64,000 bases of DNA from Sphingobacterium gobiense (lineage in GTDB: Bacteria; Bacteroidota; Bacteroidia; Sphingobacteriales; Sphingobacteriaceae). Positions within the stretch are counted from its first letter, which is position 1, and every line of letters starts with the position of its first letter. The notes beneath the pieces are model-generated. The model was not told where the DNA came from and did no database searches. It was given only the letters and a program-made list of their open reading frames with translations. A program made the translations under genes and the position numbers. Positions 25,960 to 35,179 of this stretch are shown in pieces. The stretch lies in NCBI RefSeq assembly GCF_002980575.1, contig NZ_PVBS01000002.1, positions 1,426,001 through 1,490,000 on the forward strand, written 5' to 3'.

Positions 25960-25987
25960 GGCAGCCCGTTGTGGCTGCCTTTTTTTG
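25960..25987 (+). terminator. Rho-independent terminator after the porin gene
   Basis: GGCAGCC CGTTGT GGCTGCC followed by seven T residues, 30 bp after the stop; a classic strong terminator. Confidence 0.85.
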
Positions 25988-26139
25988 TCTCGGTCGGCAT
26001 CTGTGGCCGACTAACATATCTCAGACCAAAGATACCTGATGGGATACTGAGATAAAAATTGGTAAAGAGATGACACTCCGTTGGGTTTTGGAAAGGTATT
26101 TGTGACCAAAAGTTTATTTTAAAGATAAAATAAAGGAAT

Positions 26140-26508
26140 ATGGAAGCTTTGGAATTTGAAAAACGGTATTGGAAAGCCTTGGAACATCACGATATTGACA
26201 CGGTTAAAAATCTTACCCGCTTTCCTTGTATTATTACCGGGAAAACGGGCGTACGAAAAGTGGATGAAACTGAATTTCACAAGAATTTCGAATCTAGCAA
26301 AAACATGCAGATGAAGGTTCTTGATATTTCGGATATCAAGTCGCAAGCAATCAATGAAACGACGACTATTATTGCTTACATCGTTCAATTGGAATATGTC
26401 GTCGACGGACAGGCATCAACATTTCGCTGCGCATGTGCATCAACATGGGTAAAGGAAAATGATCAGTGGCTTTGCGCCATGCATACAGAATCCGATTTAG
26501 AGAAGTAA
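26140..26508 (+). CDS. DUF4440 / NTF2-like protein
   Basis: 122 aa, no signal peptide. The order of segments (EKRYWKALEHHDIDTVKNLT, then VKENDQWLCAMHTES) is the SnoaL/NTF2-like cone fold, in which small molecules or stress products are bound. Unassigned substrate. It is convergent with the ECF sigma factor gene (3 bp apart). Confidence 0.7.
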   Translation: MEALEFEKRYWKALEHHDIDTVKNLTRFPCIITGKTGVRKVDETEFHKNFESSKNMQMKVLDISDIKSQAINETTTIIAYIVQLEYVVDGQASTFRCACASTWVKENDQWLCAMHTESDLEK

Positions 26509-26511
26509 AAT

Positions 26512-27804
26512 TTATTTGAATGGGGGCAGTGAAATTTGTAGCAATCTATTGATTTCTTGTTGGAGTGTCTCCTGTTCTACTTTGGATTTTGTCAAATCAA
26601 TTGCCCTTGTATAGTGTTGAATTGAGGTAGGAATGTCTATGCTGGAATATAAATAGCCCAGTAGTTCATGGTAGTAGTTGCTCTCCGAAAGATTAAGCTT
26701 TTCCACCTCCTTAATGGCTTTTTCATTACCATAGACTTTAGCGAAAGCAAATGCTCTATTCAAGGCCGTAACGGGTGAATATTCAACAAGTATAAGTTTG
26801 TTATACAATTGTAGGATGTGTTCCCATTTATTATTATCGGTGAAGGTGGTATGCCAATAGGCTATACCTGCTTCCAAGTGATACGTTGAAATTTCTCCAC
26901 CATTGCAGGCTTCGACCAAATAGTAATTTCCTCTGTCGATAAGTGATCTGTCCCAAAGACTTTTGTCCTGTTTGTCAAACAGGATAGCTTCCCCGTTAAC
27001 ACCTGTTCTTGCCTCCAATCTCGAGCTCTGAAAGCACATCAAAGCGAGCAAAGCATTTACTTGGGGTGTATTGGTCAATGGGTTTTCAGTTAAGACCAAC
27101 GTTAACCTGACGGCTTCGGAACATAGTTCCTTTCTGATTAGCTGATTGTTGGTAGTAGAAAAGTACCCCTCGTTGAAAAGCAAGTACAACGTTTTTAGCA
27201 CCGTTTCCAGCCTTGTTTTGATATCGGCTGCGGTTAAGTAGTCGATTTGAAACTTGTCATTCCGTAGTTTGGTTCGAGCTCTTTGCAACCGCTTTTTGAT
27301 GGTCTCTCGATTTGTCAAAAAAGCATTGGCTATTTCTTCTACGCTAAAACCACATAAGATTTGAAGTGCCAAAGAAATTTGGGCTTCTATTGGGTTTGCA
27401 GGATTACATACAGCAAAAATCATCGCTAACTGGCTGTCTGCAATGATTTGATGATTAATTTCAAATTCTTTTTCTAGTTCAATTTCGAGGGGTTTTGCGG
27501 CGGACTTTATTTTGTTCTCAAAAACAGACTTATGTTTGAAATAGTCTTTGATTTTGTTTCGCGCTACTGTGTATAGCCATGCGGTCGGGTTATCGGGTAC
27601 GCCGTTGATAGCCCAGTGTTCAGATGCTTTCAAAAATGTATCGCTGGCAATATCTTCCGCAATTTCAATATGGGCCAAACCAAAATGACGGCAAAGCACA
27701 GCCGTCATTTTAGCATATTCCTGTCGGAATAAGTGCGGTAAAAGTTCCTTATGTGATTTTGAATTAATCACGTTGTAAAACTTCTCGCACTTCAATGCTT
27801 CCAC
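26512..27804 (-). CDS. ECF42-type RNA polymerase sigma factor
   Basis: 430 aa. Residues ~20-190 hold sigma regions 2 and 4 (LLPHLFRQEYAKMTAVLC, DTFLKASEHW, LCGFSVEEIANAFLTNRETI, KRLQRARTKLR). Residues ~200-430 are the DUF6596/TPR-like tail typical of the ECF42 group, which lacks an anti-sigma gene and sits with a YCII protein instead. The ATG at 27804 overlaps the YCII stop by 41 bp; a GTG at 27771 overlapping that stop is a possible start. Confidence 0.85.
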   Translation of the reverse strand: MEALKCEKFYNVINSKSHKELLPHLFRQEYAKMTAVLCRHFGLAHIEIAEDIASDTFLKASEHWAINGVPDNPTAWLYTVARNKIKDYFKHKSVFENKIKSAAKPLEIELEKEFEINHQIIADSQLAMIFAVCNPANPIEAQISLALQILCGFSVEEIANAFLTNRETIKKRLQRARTKLRNDKFQIDYLTAADIKTRLETVLKTLYLLFNEGYFSTTNNQLIRKELCSEAVRLTLVLTENPLTNTPQVNALLALMCFQSSRLEARTGVNGEAILFDKQDKSLWDRSLIDRGNYYLVEACNGGEISTYHLEAGIAYWHTTFTDNNKWEHILQLYNKLILVEYSPVTALNRAFAFAKVYGNEKAIKEVEKLNLSESNYYHELLGYLYSSIDIPTSIQHYTRAIDLTKSKVEQETLQQEINRLLQISLPPFK

Positions 27805-28108
27805 CTACTTGGTCGAAAATTGGATTACCTTTTGCCATTTCTACCGCTTCGTCAATAGTGTCAGCTTTTACGACGATATAACCACTGATAAATTCTTTAA
27901 TTTCGGTATAAGCGCCGTCCGTTATGACATTGTTGGGTTTTACGGTTTTTGCACTTGCTGCGAAGGGTAGAAGCGTATTGCCTTTATCTGCTAATTTGTT
28001 TTGCGAGGCGATACCTGCCAACCAATTCATCCTCTCTTGCATCTGTTCGGGAGATGGTTTGAAATCGGAAATGTCTTTCAGTCTGAAAATTAATGCAAAT
28101 TCTTTCAT
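27764..28108 (-). CDS. YCII/DGPF domain protein, ECF42 partner
   Basis: 114 aa with the YCII fold (FALIFRLKDISDFKPSPEQM, GYIVVKADTIDEAVEMAKGN, GGSIEVREVL). Such proteins are nearly always the partner of ECF42 sigma factors and may act as ligand-binding enzymes or regulators. First in a two-gene minus-strand operon. Confidence 0.85.
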   Translation of the reverse strand: MKEFALIFRLKDISDFKPSPEQMQERMNWLAGIASQNKLADKGNTLLPFAASAKTVKPNNVITDGAYTEIKEFISGYIVVKADTIDEAVEMAKGNPIFDQVGGSIEVREVLQRD

Positions 28109-28247
28109 TGTATTAAAATTTAAATTAAATGTACCCTAATAACGACTGAGTTCATGAGATGGGGACAAATATAACGAATGAAGGCAATTCCAAACCCGAA
28201 AAATAATAATTAACTTTATAACGATGATTGGTAAATATCGGTTATAG

Positions 28248-29807
28248 ATGGAGAACGAAAATATAGAAAAGCACACCCATAACGAAGAGGACCAGAATTA
28301 TAAACTTCACCGTGCCGAAGTATTGCTGTCAAAGTTGCAGGAAAGCGAATCAAGATTGCAGCTGGCAATCGATTCCACAAAGTTGGGAACTTGGGACTGG
28401 AACCGGGAACGGGGGAAAGTCTACTGGTCTGCCGAATGTAAAAGAATTCTCGGCCTCCGAGCAGAAGAGCATATTTCTTTTCAGGAGTTCCTGGAACGGA
28501 TAGATATAGCGGACCGTTCAGACGTAAAAGCTAAGGTGAGGGAGATCGCCAATGGTTCCGATGAGGGGAATATCGATGTAAGATATAAGATTAGAAAGTT
28601 CGACGATGACCGACCGCGTTGGGTCAGGATTCAAGGTACCGTTTTTGTTGAAAATAAGGCATTAATTCGGTTTATCGGTACGATGCTGGATATTACCGAT
28701 ACGATTCAGGCGGGCGAGCGAAACGCACTGCTTGCTGCAATCATCGCTTCGTCCAACGACGCCATAGTGGCCAAAACCACCGAAGGAATAATTACGACCT
28801 GGAATAACGCCGCACAGAAGATGTTCGGATATACGCCGGAAGAGATCATCGGAGAATCCATCATGAAAATTATACCCGAGGATAGAAAGGAAGAAGAACA
28901 CTATATCCTATCTAAATTACGGAATGGCGAAAGTGTTGAACATTATGAAACAAAGCGGCTCACGAAGGCCGGGCGACTAATAGACGTATCGCTAACTATA
29001 TCGCCTATAAAAGATGACGCGGACGAAATTATCGGTATCTCTAAGATAGCGCGTGATATCACCGAACGAAAGCAGGAAGAAAAGCGGAAGAATGACTTTG
29101 TTGCGATGGTAAGCCACGAACTCAAAACACCGCTAACATCGATACTACTATATGTCCAGCTGTTGGTTAAAAAGTCCACGAACGTAGAAGATCCTTCCTT
29201 TCTGGGTATGAGTACCAAAATCGAAGCGTATGTGAAAAGAATGGTCTCGATGATAACGGATTACCTCGGGCTCTCGCGCATTGAAGAGGGGAAGATTGAT
29301 ATACAGAAGACGCACTTTGCGCTGAAGCCGTTGGCTGATGAAGTGATGGAGGAAGCACGTCTGATCAGTTCGAAACATACCCTTGAAATTGTAGGGTGTG
29401 AGACCGTGGAGGTTTATGCAGATCGCGAGAAAATGAGGCAAATTCTGATAAACCTCGTCGGAAACGCTCTAAAATATTCGCCTTCGGGCGGTCCCGTCAC
29501 GCTAGGTTGGGAAAGTACGTCAGACAAGCTCCGGATTTATGTCAAGGACGAAGGCCTGGGTATTACACCCGCGGATCAAACCAAATTATTTCAACGATTC
29601 TACCGTGTTGATGATGAGGAGCGACAGAATATAGCGGGATTCGGAATAGGATTATATTTGGTTTCGGAACTTCTGCGTTTGCACGACAGCACGATCGAAG
29701 TGGATAGTAAGCTTGGCGAGGGATCCGTTTTTTATTTTCATCTAGATGGTCACAGATCGATCGGCGGTGACCTCCGGTCCGACAGCGGAAAGCCCCGATC
29801 ACGCTGA
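28248..29807 (+). CDS. Cytosolic two-PAS sensor histidine kinase
   Basis: 519 aa, no TM segment. Two PAS domains (~40-150 including a PAC-like GTMLDITD, and ~160-280 with ITTWNNAAQKMFGYTPEEII) precede HisKA (FVAMVSHELKTPLTSILL, His near 288) and HATPase_c (NLVGNALKYSPSGG, DEGLGI, FGIGLYLV). A response regulator is not adjacent, so its partner is elsewhere. Preceded by divergent ECF42 genes. Confidence 0.85.
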   Translation: MENENIEKHTHNEEDQNYKLHRAEVLLSKLQESESRLQLAIDSTKLGTWDWNRERGKVYWSAECKRILGLRAEEHISFQEFLERIDIADRSDVKAKVREIANGSDEGNIDVRYKIRKFDDDRPRWVRIQGTVFVENKALIRFIGTMLDITDTIQAGERNALLAAIIASSNDAIVAKTTEGIITTWNNAAQKMFGYTPEEIIGESIMKIIPEDRKEEEHYILSKLRNGESVEHYETKRLTKAGRLIDVSLTISPIKDDADEIIGISKIARDITERKQEEKRKNDFVAMVSHELKTPLTSILLYVQLLVKKSTNVEDPSFLGMSTKIEAYVKRMVSMITDYLGLSRIEEGKIDIQKTHFALKPLADEVMEEARLISSKHTLEIVGCETVEVYADREKMRQILINLVGNALKYSPSGGPVTLGWESTSDKLRIYVKDEGLGITPADQTKLFQRFYRVDDEERQNIAGFGIGLYLVSELLRLHDSTIEVDSKLGEGSVFYFHLDGHRSIGGDLRSDSGKPRSR

Positions 29808-29921
29808 TCCCGTAGGTGCCTGATCGAATTTAGCATCAAGTAAATGTAACACTGCGTAAACCAAAGACGTGCGTTGGTGTTCTTCCTATATAGGACGGAT
29901 TGTCGATAAGGAGAAAATGCC

Positions 29922-30716
29922 ATGAAAAACGATAACTTCAAAAAATATGCACTCATTACAGGAGGTACAGCTGGTATTGGCCTGGAACTGGCGAAGTGTT
30001 TTGCAAAAGACGCGTATAACCTGGTATTGGTAGCACGGGATGAGGCTCGACTTGGCCGGGTGAAGCGTGAGCTAGAGGCCGCATTTGATATTGAAGTGTA
30101 TACCATAGCACAAGATTTGGCTACGCCTGACGCAGCGAACGAGGTTTATCGTAAAGTCAGCGACCAGCATATCTTTGTCGATGTATTGGTTAACGACGCC
30201 GGACAGGGCGAGTATGGGCTTTTTGCGAAAACGAACCTGGACCGCTTATTGGAGATTATTCAGCTCAATATCGTGGCAACGACGAGCTTGACCCATCTAT
30301 TTCTGAAAGACATGTTGGCGCATGAACGTGGTAAGATTCTCCAACTTGGATCCATTGCCTCCGAAGTTCCGGGGCCATGGCAGGCTGTTTACCATGCGAC
30401 GAAAGCGTTTGTTCTTTCCTTTTCTGAAGCTGTTCGACAAGAGATTGCGGATAGCAACATCACCATTACTGTGCTTGAACCTGGCGCCACAGATACCGAT
30501 TTTTTCAACAAAGCAGGTATGACGGAGTCTAAGGTTATGGACCAAAAGTTAAGCGATCCCGCTAAAGTGGCGGAAGATGGCTATAACGCACTGATGGCGG
30601 GCAAAGACAAGGTGATTTCTGGTATGAAAAATAAATTAATGATTGCTGCGAGCAACCTCATGTCGGATAGTTCGGCTACTAAACGGATGGGGAAGATGCA
30701 GGAACCAAAAAAATAA
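29922..30716 (+). CDS. Short-chain dehydrogenase/reductase
   Basis: 264 aa with the SDR cofactor loop ITGGTAGIG (13-21), NDAG (in place of NNAG) and catalytic YHATK. It oxidises or reduces an alcohol/ketone with NAD(P). It precedes a second, different SDR by 6 bp; the two are likely an operon. Substrate unknown. Confidence 0.8.
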   Translation: MKNDNFKKYALITGGTAGIGLELAKCFAKDAYNLVLVARDEARLGRVKRELEAAFDIEVYTIAQDLATPDAANEVYRKVSDQHIFVDVLVNDAGQGEYGLFAKTNLDRLLEIIQLNIVATTSLTHLFLKDMLAHERGKILQLGSIASEVPGPWQAVYHATKAFVLSFSEAVRQEIADSNITITVLEPGATDTDFFNKAGMTESKVMDQKLSDPAKVAEDGYNALMAGKDKVISGMKNKLMIAASNLMSDSSATKRMGKMQEPKK

Positions 30717-30722
30717 GATATT

Positions 30723-31742
30723 ATGATAGTAGGCATGCTCACTCGAACGATTAAACTGGCCACCTTGGCTGGCGCAGCTTGGTATGTTGCAAAGAAAATG
30801 CGCCGCCGGATGCACTCGACCGATTTGGCTGGTCAAGTGGTTTTAATTACCGGAGGTTCTCGTGGACTCGGCTTGGCCTTGGCAAGGGAGTTGGCAGCGA
30901 GAGGAGCCCGTATTGCGATATGTGCACGAAAAGCAGAACATCTAGAAAACACGCAACAGGAGTTTGCTGTATATGATTATCCGATGTTCACCTGTCAGGC
31001 AGACGTTACCGTGCCGGATCAAGTAAACGAAATGATGGAAAAGGTTGTACAGCATTATGGACGCTTGGATATGGTAATCAATAATGCCGGCACGATGCTC
31101 TTGGGGCCGGAGCAGGTGATGAACATAGCCGATTACAAAAATATTATGGAAGCCAACTGCTGGTCTGCCCTGTATACGACAAAAGCCGCTACACCTTATT
31201 TCAAAGCACAGGGTGCGGGATACATCGTCAACATCTGTTCGATTGGCGGAAAGATTTCAGTGCCGCACATGTTACCCTACAGCGTGAGTAAATTTGCCAT
31301 GGTAGGTCTTTCGCAAGGGCTGGCAAGTGAGTTGGATCGGGACAATATTGTTGTGACCACAGTAATCCCCAATTTAATGCGAACAGGTAGTCCCCGCAAC
31401 ATCGATATAAAAGGCAATCATCGAGCCGAATACGCATGGTTTAAACTGGCAAACGCGTTTCCTTTATTGTCGCAAGGAGCGGAGACGGCTGCCAAGCGTA
31501 TTGTGGATGGGATAGCCCGTCGAGATAGAGAGATCACGCTTTCCCTTACGGCGAAACTGGCGATAGCTTTGCAGGCACTTGCGCCCGAATTGATCGGTGC
31601 AGGCACGCGATTGGCAAGCAGGGTGATGCCCGTGAGTGATGACACAACATTGAAAAAAGGATACGAGAGTGAGTCTGTTGTTACCCGGAGTGTTACCGGA
31701 GGAAAAAAGAATGCGGATACCCTAAAGTTCAACCAGCAATGA
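30723..31742 (+). CDS. Membrane-anchored short-chain dehydrogenase/reductase
   Basis: 339 aa. A short hydrophobic segment (ATLAGAAWYVAKKM) precedes a standard SDR domain (TGGSRGLGLALA, NNAGTM, YSVSKFAM). The C-terminal ~80 residues extend the fold (TAAKRIVDGIARRD...). It is separated from the preceding SDR by 6 bp, so both are probably produced together. Confidence 0.8.
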   Translation: MIVGMLTRTIKLATLAGAAWYVAKKMRRRMHSTDLAGQVVLITGGSRGLGLALARELAARGARIAICARKAEHLENTQQEFAVYDYPMFTCQADVTVPDQVNEMMEKVVQHYGRLDMVINNAGTMLLGPEQVMNIADYKNIMEANCWSALYTTKAATPYFKAQGAGYIVNICSIGGKISVPHMLPYSVSKFAMVGLSQGLASELDRDNIVVTTVIPNLMRTGSPRNIDIKGNHRAEYAWFKLANAFPLLSQGAETAAKRIVDGIARRDREITLSLTAKLAIALQALAPELIGAGTRLASRVMPVSDDTTLKKGYESESVVTRSVTGGKKNADTLKFNQQ

Positions 31743-31778
31743 TTTCTACCAAGTGTAAGTAAACTGTTTACGGTTGAT

Positions 31779-32813
31779 TTAACCTTCGGTGGACTTTCGG
31801 TAGATTGTAGTCGCCTGAAGCATAAAATTCTCATACACGATATCCGCTCTGTTTTGTTGTTTGTCAATAAGCTTTATTAACAATTCCAGCGCTAACCGAG
31901 CCATATCTTGCGTAGGTTGTCGGATGGTGGACAAGGCCGGATTTAAGTAGTTCGCAAGATTGGTATTGGTAAAGCCGATTACGGCGACATCTTGCGGAAC
32001 GGATAGATCGAGAGCTGCTAATACGCCCAATACCTTAACGGATAAGGTATCCGTACCCCCTACAATGGCATCTGGCATGTTATCCATTGTTTGAAGTCTT
32101 CTGAAGACTTCCTTTAATTCGCTGTCGATATTTTGTGTTGGATCTTGATAATCTGTATGAATGACATATTCTTCCCGAAATGGGATGGCATAGTTATGAA
32201 GTGCGTTCTTATAACCCCGGATGCGATCTTTCGTGTTACCGATATCTTTACCACAGAGAAAAGCAATTTTCTGACGTCCTTTGTTAATGAGTTGCTCTGT
32301 CGCAGTGTACGTTTCTAGACTATTGTGTATGCCGATTTTGTAGGTTTCCAAACCGTGTTGTATGCGGTCAAAGAGAATCACAGGGCAGGTATGGTGATGG
32401 ATATGCTGTAATAATTCGGTATTGGAGTTTTCATGGGCGGGTGAAATGATAATCCCGGCTACATGCTGACGAACGAGAAAATCGAGCGCTTCTTTTTCTA
32501 TTTTTTCATTGTTCTGTGTTTGAAAAGGGATGAGTGTATAGTGGTGTGGCAGGACGGCGTTGTATAGCTCGTCAATAAATTCTAAAAAGAAAGGGCTGGA
32601 AAGAAACGGAATCACCACACCGATGAGGTTGGTCTTTCCCGTTTTGAGGTGTTTCGCAAAGGGGTTGGGTCTATAGTTGTGGCTAGCAGCATATGCTAAA
32701 ACCCGTTCTTTAGTCTCCTGTTTTATTTCGTAGCTGTCATTTAACGCGCGAGAAACGGTGGCTGGAGATAGATGGAGTGCCGCTGCAATAGATTTGATAT
32801 TGACTTTGCCCAT
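31779..32813 (-). CDS. LacI-family transcriptional regulator
   Basis: 344 aa. N-terminal HTH KSIAAALHLSPATVSRALND, hinge YRPNPFAKHLKTGKTNLIGV, then a periplasmic-binding-protein-like effector domain. It senses an unknown sugar-type ligand. It is convergent with the SDR operon and divergent from the small lipoprotein; no sugar operon is adjacent. Confidence 0.9.
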   Translation of the reverse strand: MGKVNIKSIAAALHLSPATVSRALNDSYEIKQETKERVLAYAASHNYRPNPFAKHLKTGKTNLIGVVIPFLSSPFFLEFIDELYNAVLPHHYTLIPFQTQNNEKIEKEALDFLVRQHVAGIIISPAHENSNTELLQHIHHHTCPVILFDRIQHGLETYKIGIHNSLETYTATEQLINKGRQKIAFLCGKDIGNTKDRIRGYKNALHNYAIPFREEYVIHTDYQDPTQNIDSELKEVFRRLQTMDNMPDAIVGGTDTLSVKVLGVLAALDLSVPQDVAVIGFTNTNLANYLNPALSTIRQPTQDMARLALELLIKLIDKQQNRADIVYENFMLQATTIYRKSTEG

Positions 32814-32929
32814 GAGTTACTACTTATTGCTTTTGGCTAAATTATCGATTTATTTCCATATAATGCCATCTCCGCAGATATATGCTTTGGCTTGGAATTT
32901 GCATATAGTCCGAAAATAGTTGAATAGGT

Positions 32930-33163
32930 ATGAAGAAAATTTTAGGATTTACGTTGGTATTGACATTCTTGCTGGCGCTTTCGTCGTGTTATTCACATAG
33001 ACATCCTCACCGGAATTTGCCTCCAGGAAAGGCAAAAAAAATCTATGGAGACAAGTCGGCTAAGCGTCATGCTCCCGGGCAAAAAAAGAAACGACACAAA
33101 AATAATAAAAGGGGAAAAGGACATTATAAACACGATGTTTATCTTCACTTTGGCGATAGATAA
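32930..33163 (+). CDS. Small basic His/Lys-rich lipoprotein
   Basis: 77 aa with lipoprotein signal (LLALSSC, Cys ~20). The mature part is nearly all His, Lys, Arg and Gly (HRHPHRNLPPGKAKKIYGD, then KKKRHKNNKRGKGHYKHD). It is typical of short Bacteroidota lipoproteins sometimes annotated 'quinol oxidase subunit 4-like'. Function unknown. Confidence 0.7.
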   Translation: MKKILGFTLVLTFLLALSSCYSHRHPHRNLPPGKAKKIYGDKSAKRHAPGQKKKRHKNNKRGKGHYKHDVYLHFGDR

Positions 33164-33208
33164 TTTTATTTTGTAGTTTAGTGCCTTTAAAAAACCTTAA
33201 CTAAAGCT

Positions 33209-34210
33209 ATGCTAAAAAAATATCTCGGATACAGCACGCTTATGTGCTTGTTAACGGCAAGTGTGGTTTCGTGTACTGACGAAACATCCGGACAAAAACA
33301 GGAAGAAGAAATACATAATGCTGCTACGCAGGTAGTGCCTGAAGAGGCAGAAGGATTGATCGGTCGTTGGGACATTACGATGGATAAAGATGGCAAAGAA
33401 GCTCCTTCTTGGCTGGAAGTTAAACTTTCTGGATTTAATGTTTTGGTGGGCTCATTTGTAGCTGATGCGGGAAGTGCCCGGCCTGTTTCGCATATTCAGC
33501 TCAAAGACGGTAAATTTTCATTCCAGATTCCGCCTCAATGGGAGGGAGGAGAAGGTTTCTTTACGATTGAAGGGGAATTGGCCGGTGACGGAATTAGCGG
33601 TACCATTACAACCAACAAAGGGAACAAATTTAACTTCACTGGGGTAAAAGCACCTTACCTGGTACGGACGGGAGAGGCACAATGGGGCGAACCTATCGAA
33701 TTGTTCAATGGAAAAGACCTTACGGGATGGAAAACATCTGGTGAGAATAGCCAATGGATTGTTGAAAATGGAATCTTGATCAACAAGGAAAGTGGTGCAA
33801 ACCTGATCAGTGAACAGCAATTTGAAGACTTTAAGCTAATTGCGGAATTCCGTTATACGGAAGGAGCGAATTCGGGCATTTACCTAAGAGGACGTTATGA
33901 AGTGCAGATTGAAGATTCACCGAAAGATAGGCACCCGGGGTCGTTGTATTTTGGCGGTGTATACGGATTCCTATCACCCAGCGAAATGGCGACTTTAGGA
34001 CCAAACGAGTGGAATAAATACGAAATAACATTGCGGGGTCGGATGGTAACGATTGTATCCAACGGAAAAACAATCATCAGCAACCAAGAAATTCCTGGTA
34101 TCACAGGAGGAGCACTGGACAGCAAGGAAGGCGAACCGGGGCCGATTTATCTGCAAGGCGATCACACAGGCGTAGAGTTCAGGAAAATTACGGTGATTCC
34201 AGGGAAATAG
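33209..34210 (+). CDS. DUF1080 (3-keto-disaccharide hydrolase-like) lipoprotein
   Basis: 333 aa, signal peptide with Cys (VVSCTDE). Residues ~40-140 are an N-terminal beta domain; ~160-331 is the DUF1080 lectin-like fold (LFNGKDLTGWKTSG, RYTEGANSGIYLRGRYEVQI, EWNKYEITLRG, GPIYLQGDHTGVEFRKI). Family members hydrolyse or bind 3-keto glycosides at the cell surface. No co-operonic oxidoreductase is present here. Confidence 0.85.
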   Translation: MLKKYLGYSTLMCLLTASVVSCTDETSGQKQEEEIHNAATQVVPEEAEGLIGRWDITMDKDGKEAPSWLEVKLSGFNVLVGSFVADAGSARPVSHIQLKDGKFSFQIPPQWEGGEGFFTIEGELAGDGISGTITTNKGNKFNFTGVKAPYLVRTGEAQWGEPIELFNGKDLTGWKTSGENSQWIVENGILINKESGANLISEQQFEDFKLIAEFRYTEGANSGIYLRGRYEVQIEDSPKDRHPGSLYFGGVYGFLSPSEMATLGPNEWNKYEITLRGRMVTIVSNGKTIISNQEIPGITGGALDSKEGEPGPIYLQGDHTGVEFRKITVIPGK

Positions 34211-34215
34211 GTTAA

Positions 34216-35178
34216 TTATAATAGTTTAACAATCCTAAAAATCAAATCTGCTGCCAATTTTGCGGTACGGTTATCGATATCATAAGCTGGATTTAGTTCC
34301 GCGAAATCAATACTGACAAATTTTGGCGAAGTGATGATACGTTCAAATACCGAGATAAAGAAGGGGTTGGGTAGTATCCCGTTATAGGCTGGTGCACTGA
34401 CGCCGGGTGCGTATGGGGCAGCAAATACATCCATATCTACGGTAACATAGAGCTGATCTATCTCACGTATAAACGACGATAGTCGATCCTGTATTATTAC
34501 TTGGTTTGTAACATCAAAATCCTGTGCTTCAATCCAGTTTACGCCGTAGGTCTGGGCAGTGTTGAAGAGCGCTTGTGTATTGCTTATTTGCTGTATGCCA
34601 ATAGGTAGATAGTGGAAGCGCTCTTCTTGCTGTGCTATTTGATAAAAACCCGTGCCGGAAGTAGCCTTATGGTCTTGTGGTTCTCGGATGTCAAAATGCG
34701 CATCGAAGTTGATGATACCGATCTTTTTGTCGCTAACCTTCCGAAGTCCGAGATAATGGCCAAAAGTAACTTCGTGTCCACCTCCGAGCACGATAGGAAA
34801 ACCACCTTTCTTCAAGATGTGAGCTACCGCTTCGCCGAGTGCTTCCTGAGATGCTTCGAGATTACTATCATGGCAATGAATGTCGCCCACATCGATAATA
34901 TCGGTCTGTTGTGGTTGGTGGACGGGCAGATTCGATAAGCTTTTTCGTAGCGTCTGGGGGGCTTTTGCAGCGCCGGCTCGTCCTAAATTTCGTATTACAC
35001 CTTCATCGCACGCATAACCAAGTAGCACAAAACGGCCACTTAAATTTTCGGTTTCATCCAAATGTATAGATTTTACAATTTGGTGCCAACGGAGATGACT
35101 CCGATCCGAACCATCTACTCTCCCGGTCCAATTAGCTGATGATGGTGGCGTGTAATAATTTTGAAAGGCATTCGACAT
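34216..35178 (-). CDS. hutG: Formimidoylglutamase HutG
   Basis: 320 aa, arginase/ureohydrolase fold with Mn-binding GGGHEVTFG, NFDAHFDIR and DMDVFAAPYAPGVSAPA. It converts N-formimidoyl-L-glutamate to glutamate and formamide, the last histidine-utilisation step here. It is the last gene of hutHIUG, 1 bp after hutU. Confidence 0.9.
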   Translation of the reverse strand: MSNAFQNYYTPPSSANWTGRVDGSDRSHLRWHQIVKSIHLDETENLSGRFVLLGYACDEGVIRNLGRAGAAKAPQTLRKSLSNLPVHQPQQTDIIDVGDIHCHDSNLEASQEALGEAVAHILKKGGFPIVLGGGHEVTFGHYLGLRKVSDKKIGIINFDAHFDIREPQDHKATSGTGFYQIAQQEERFHYLPIGIQQISNTQALFNTAQTYGVNWIEAQDFDVTNQVIIQDRLSSFIREIDQLYVTVDMDVFAAPYAPGVSAPAYNGILPNPFFISVFERIITSPKFVSIDFAELNPAYDIDNRTAKLAADLIFRIVKLL

Positions 35179-35179
35179 A

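Noticed and set aside
31779..34210. LacI regulator as controller of the hut operon
   Set aside because: Separated from hut by two unrelated genes, and LacI proteins normally sense sugars; no operator was seen near hutH.
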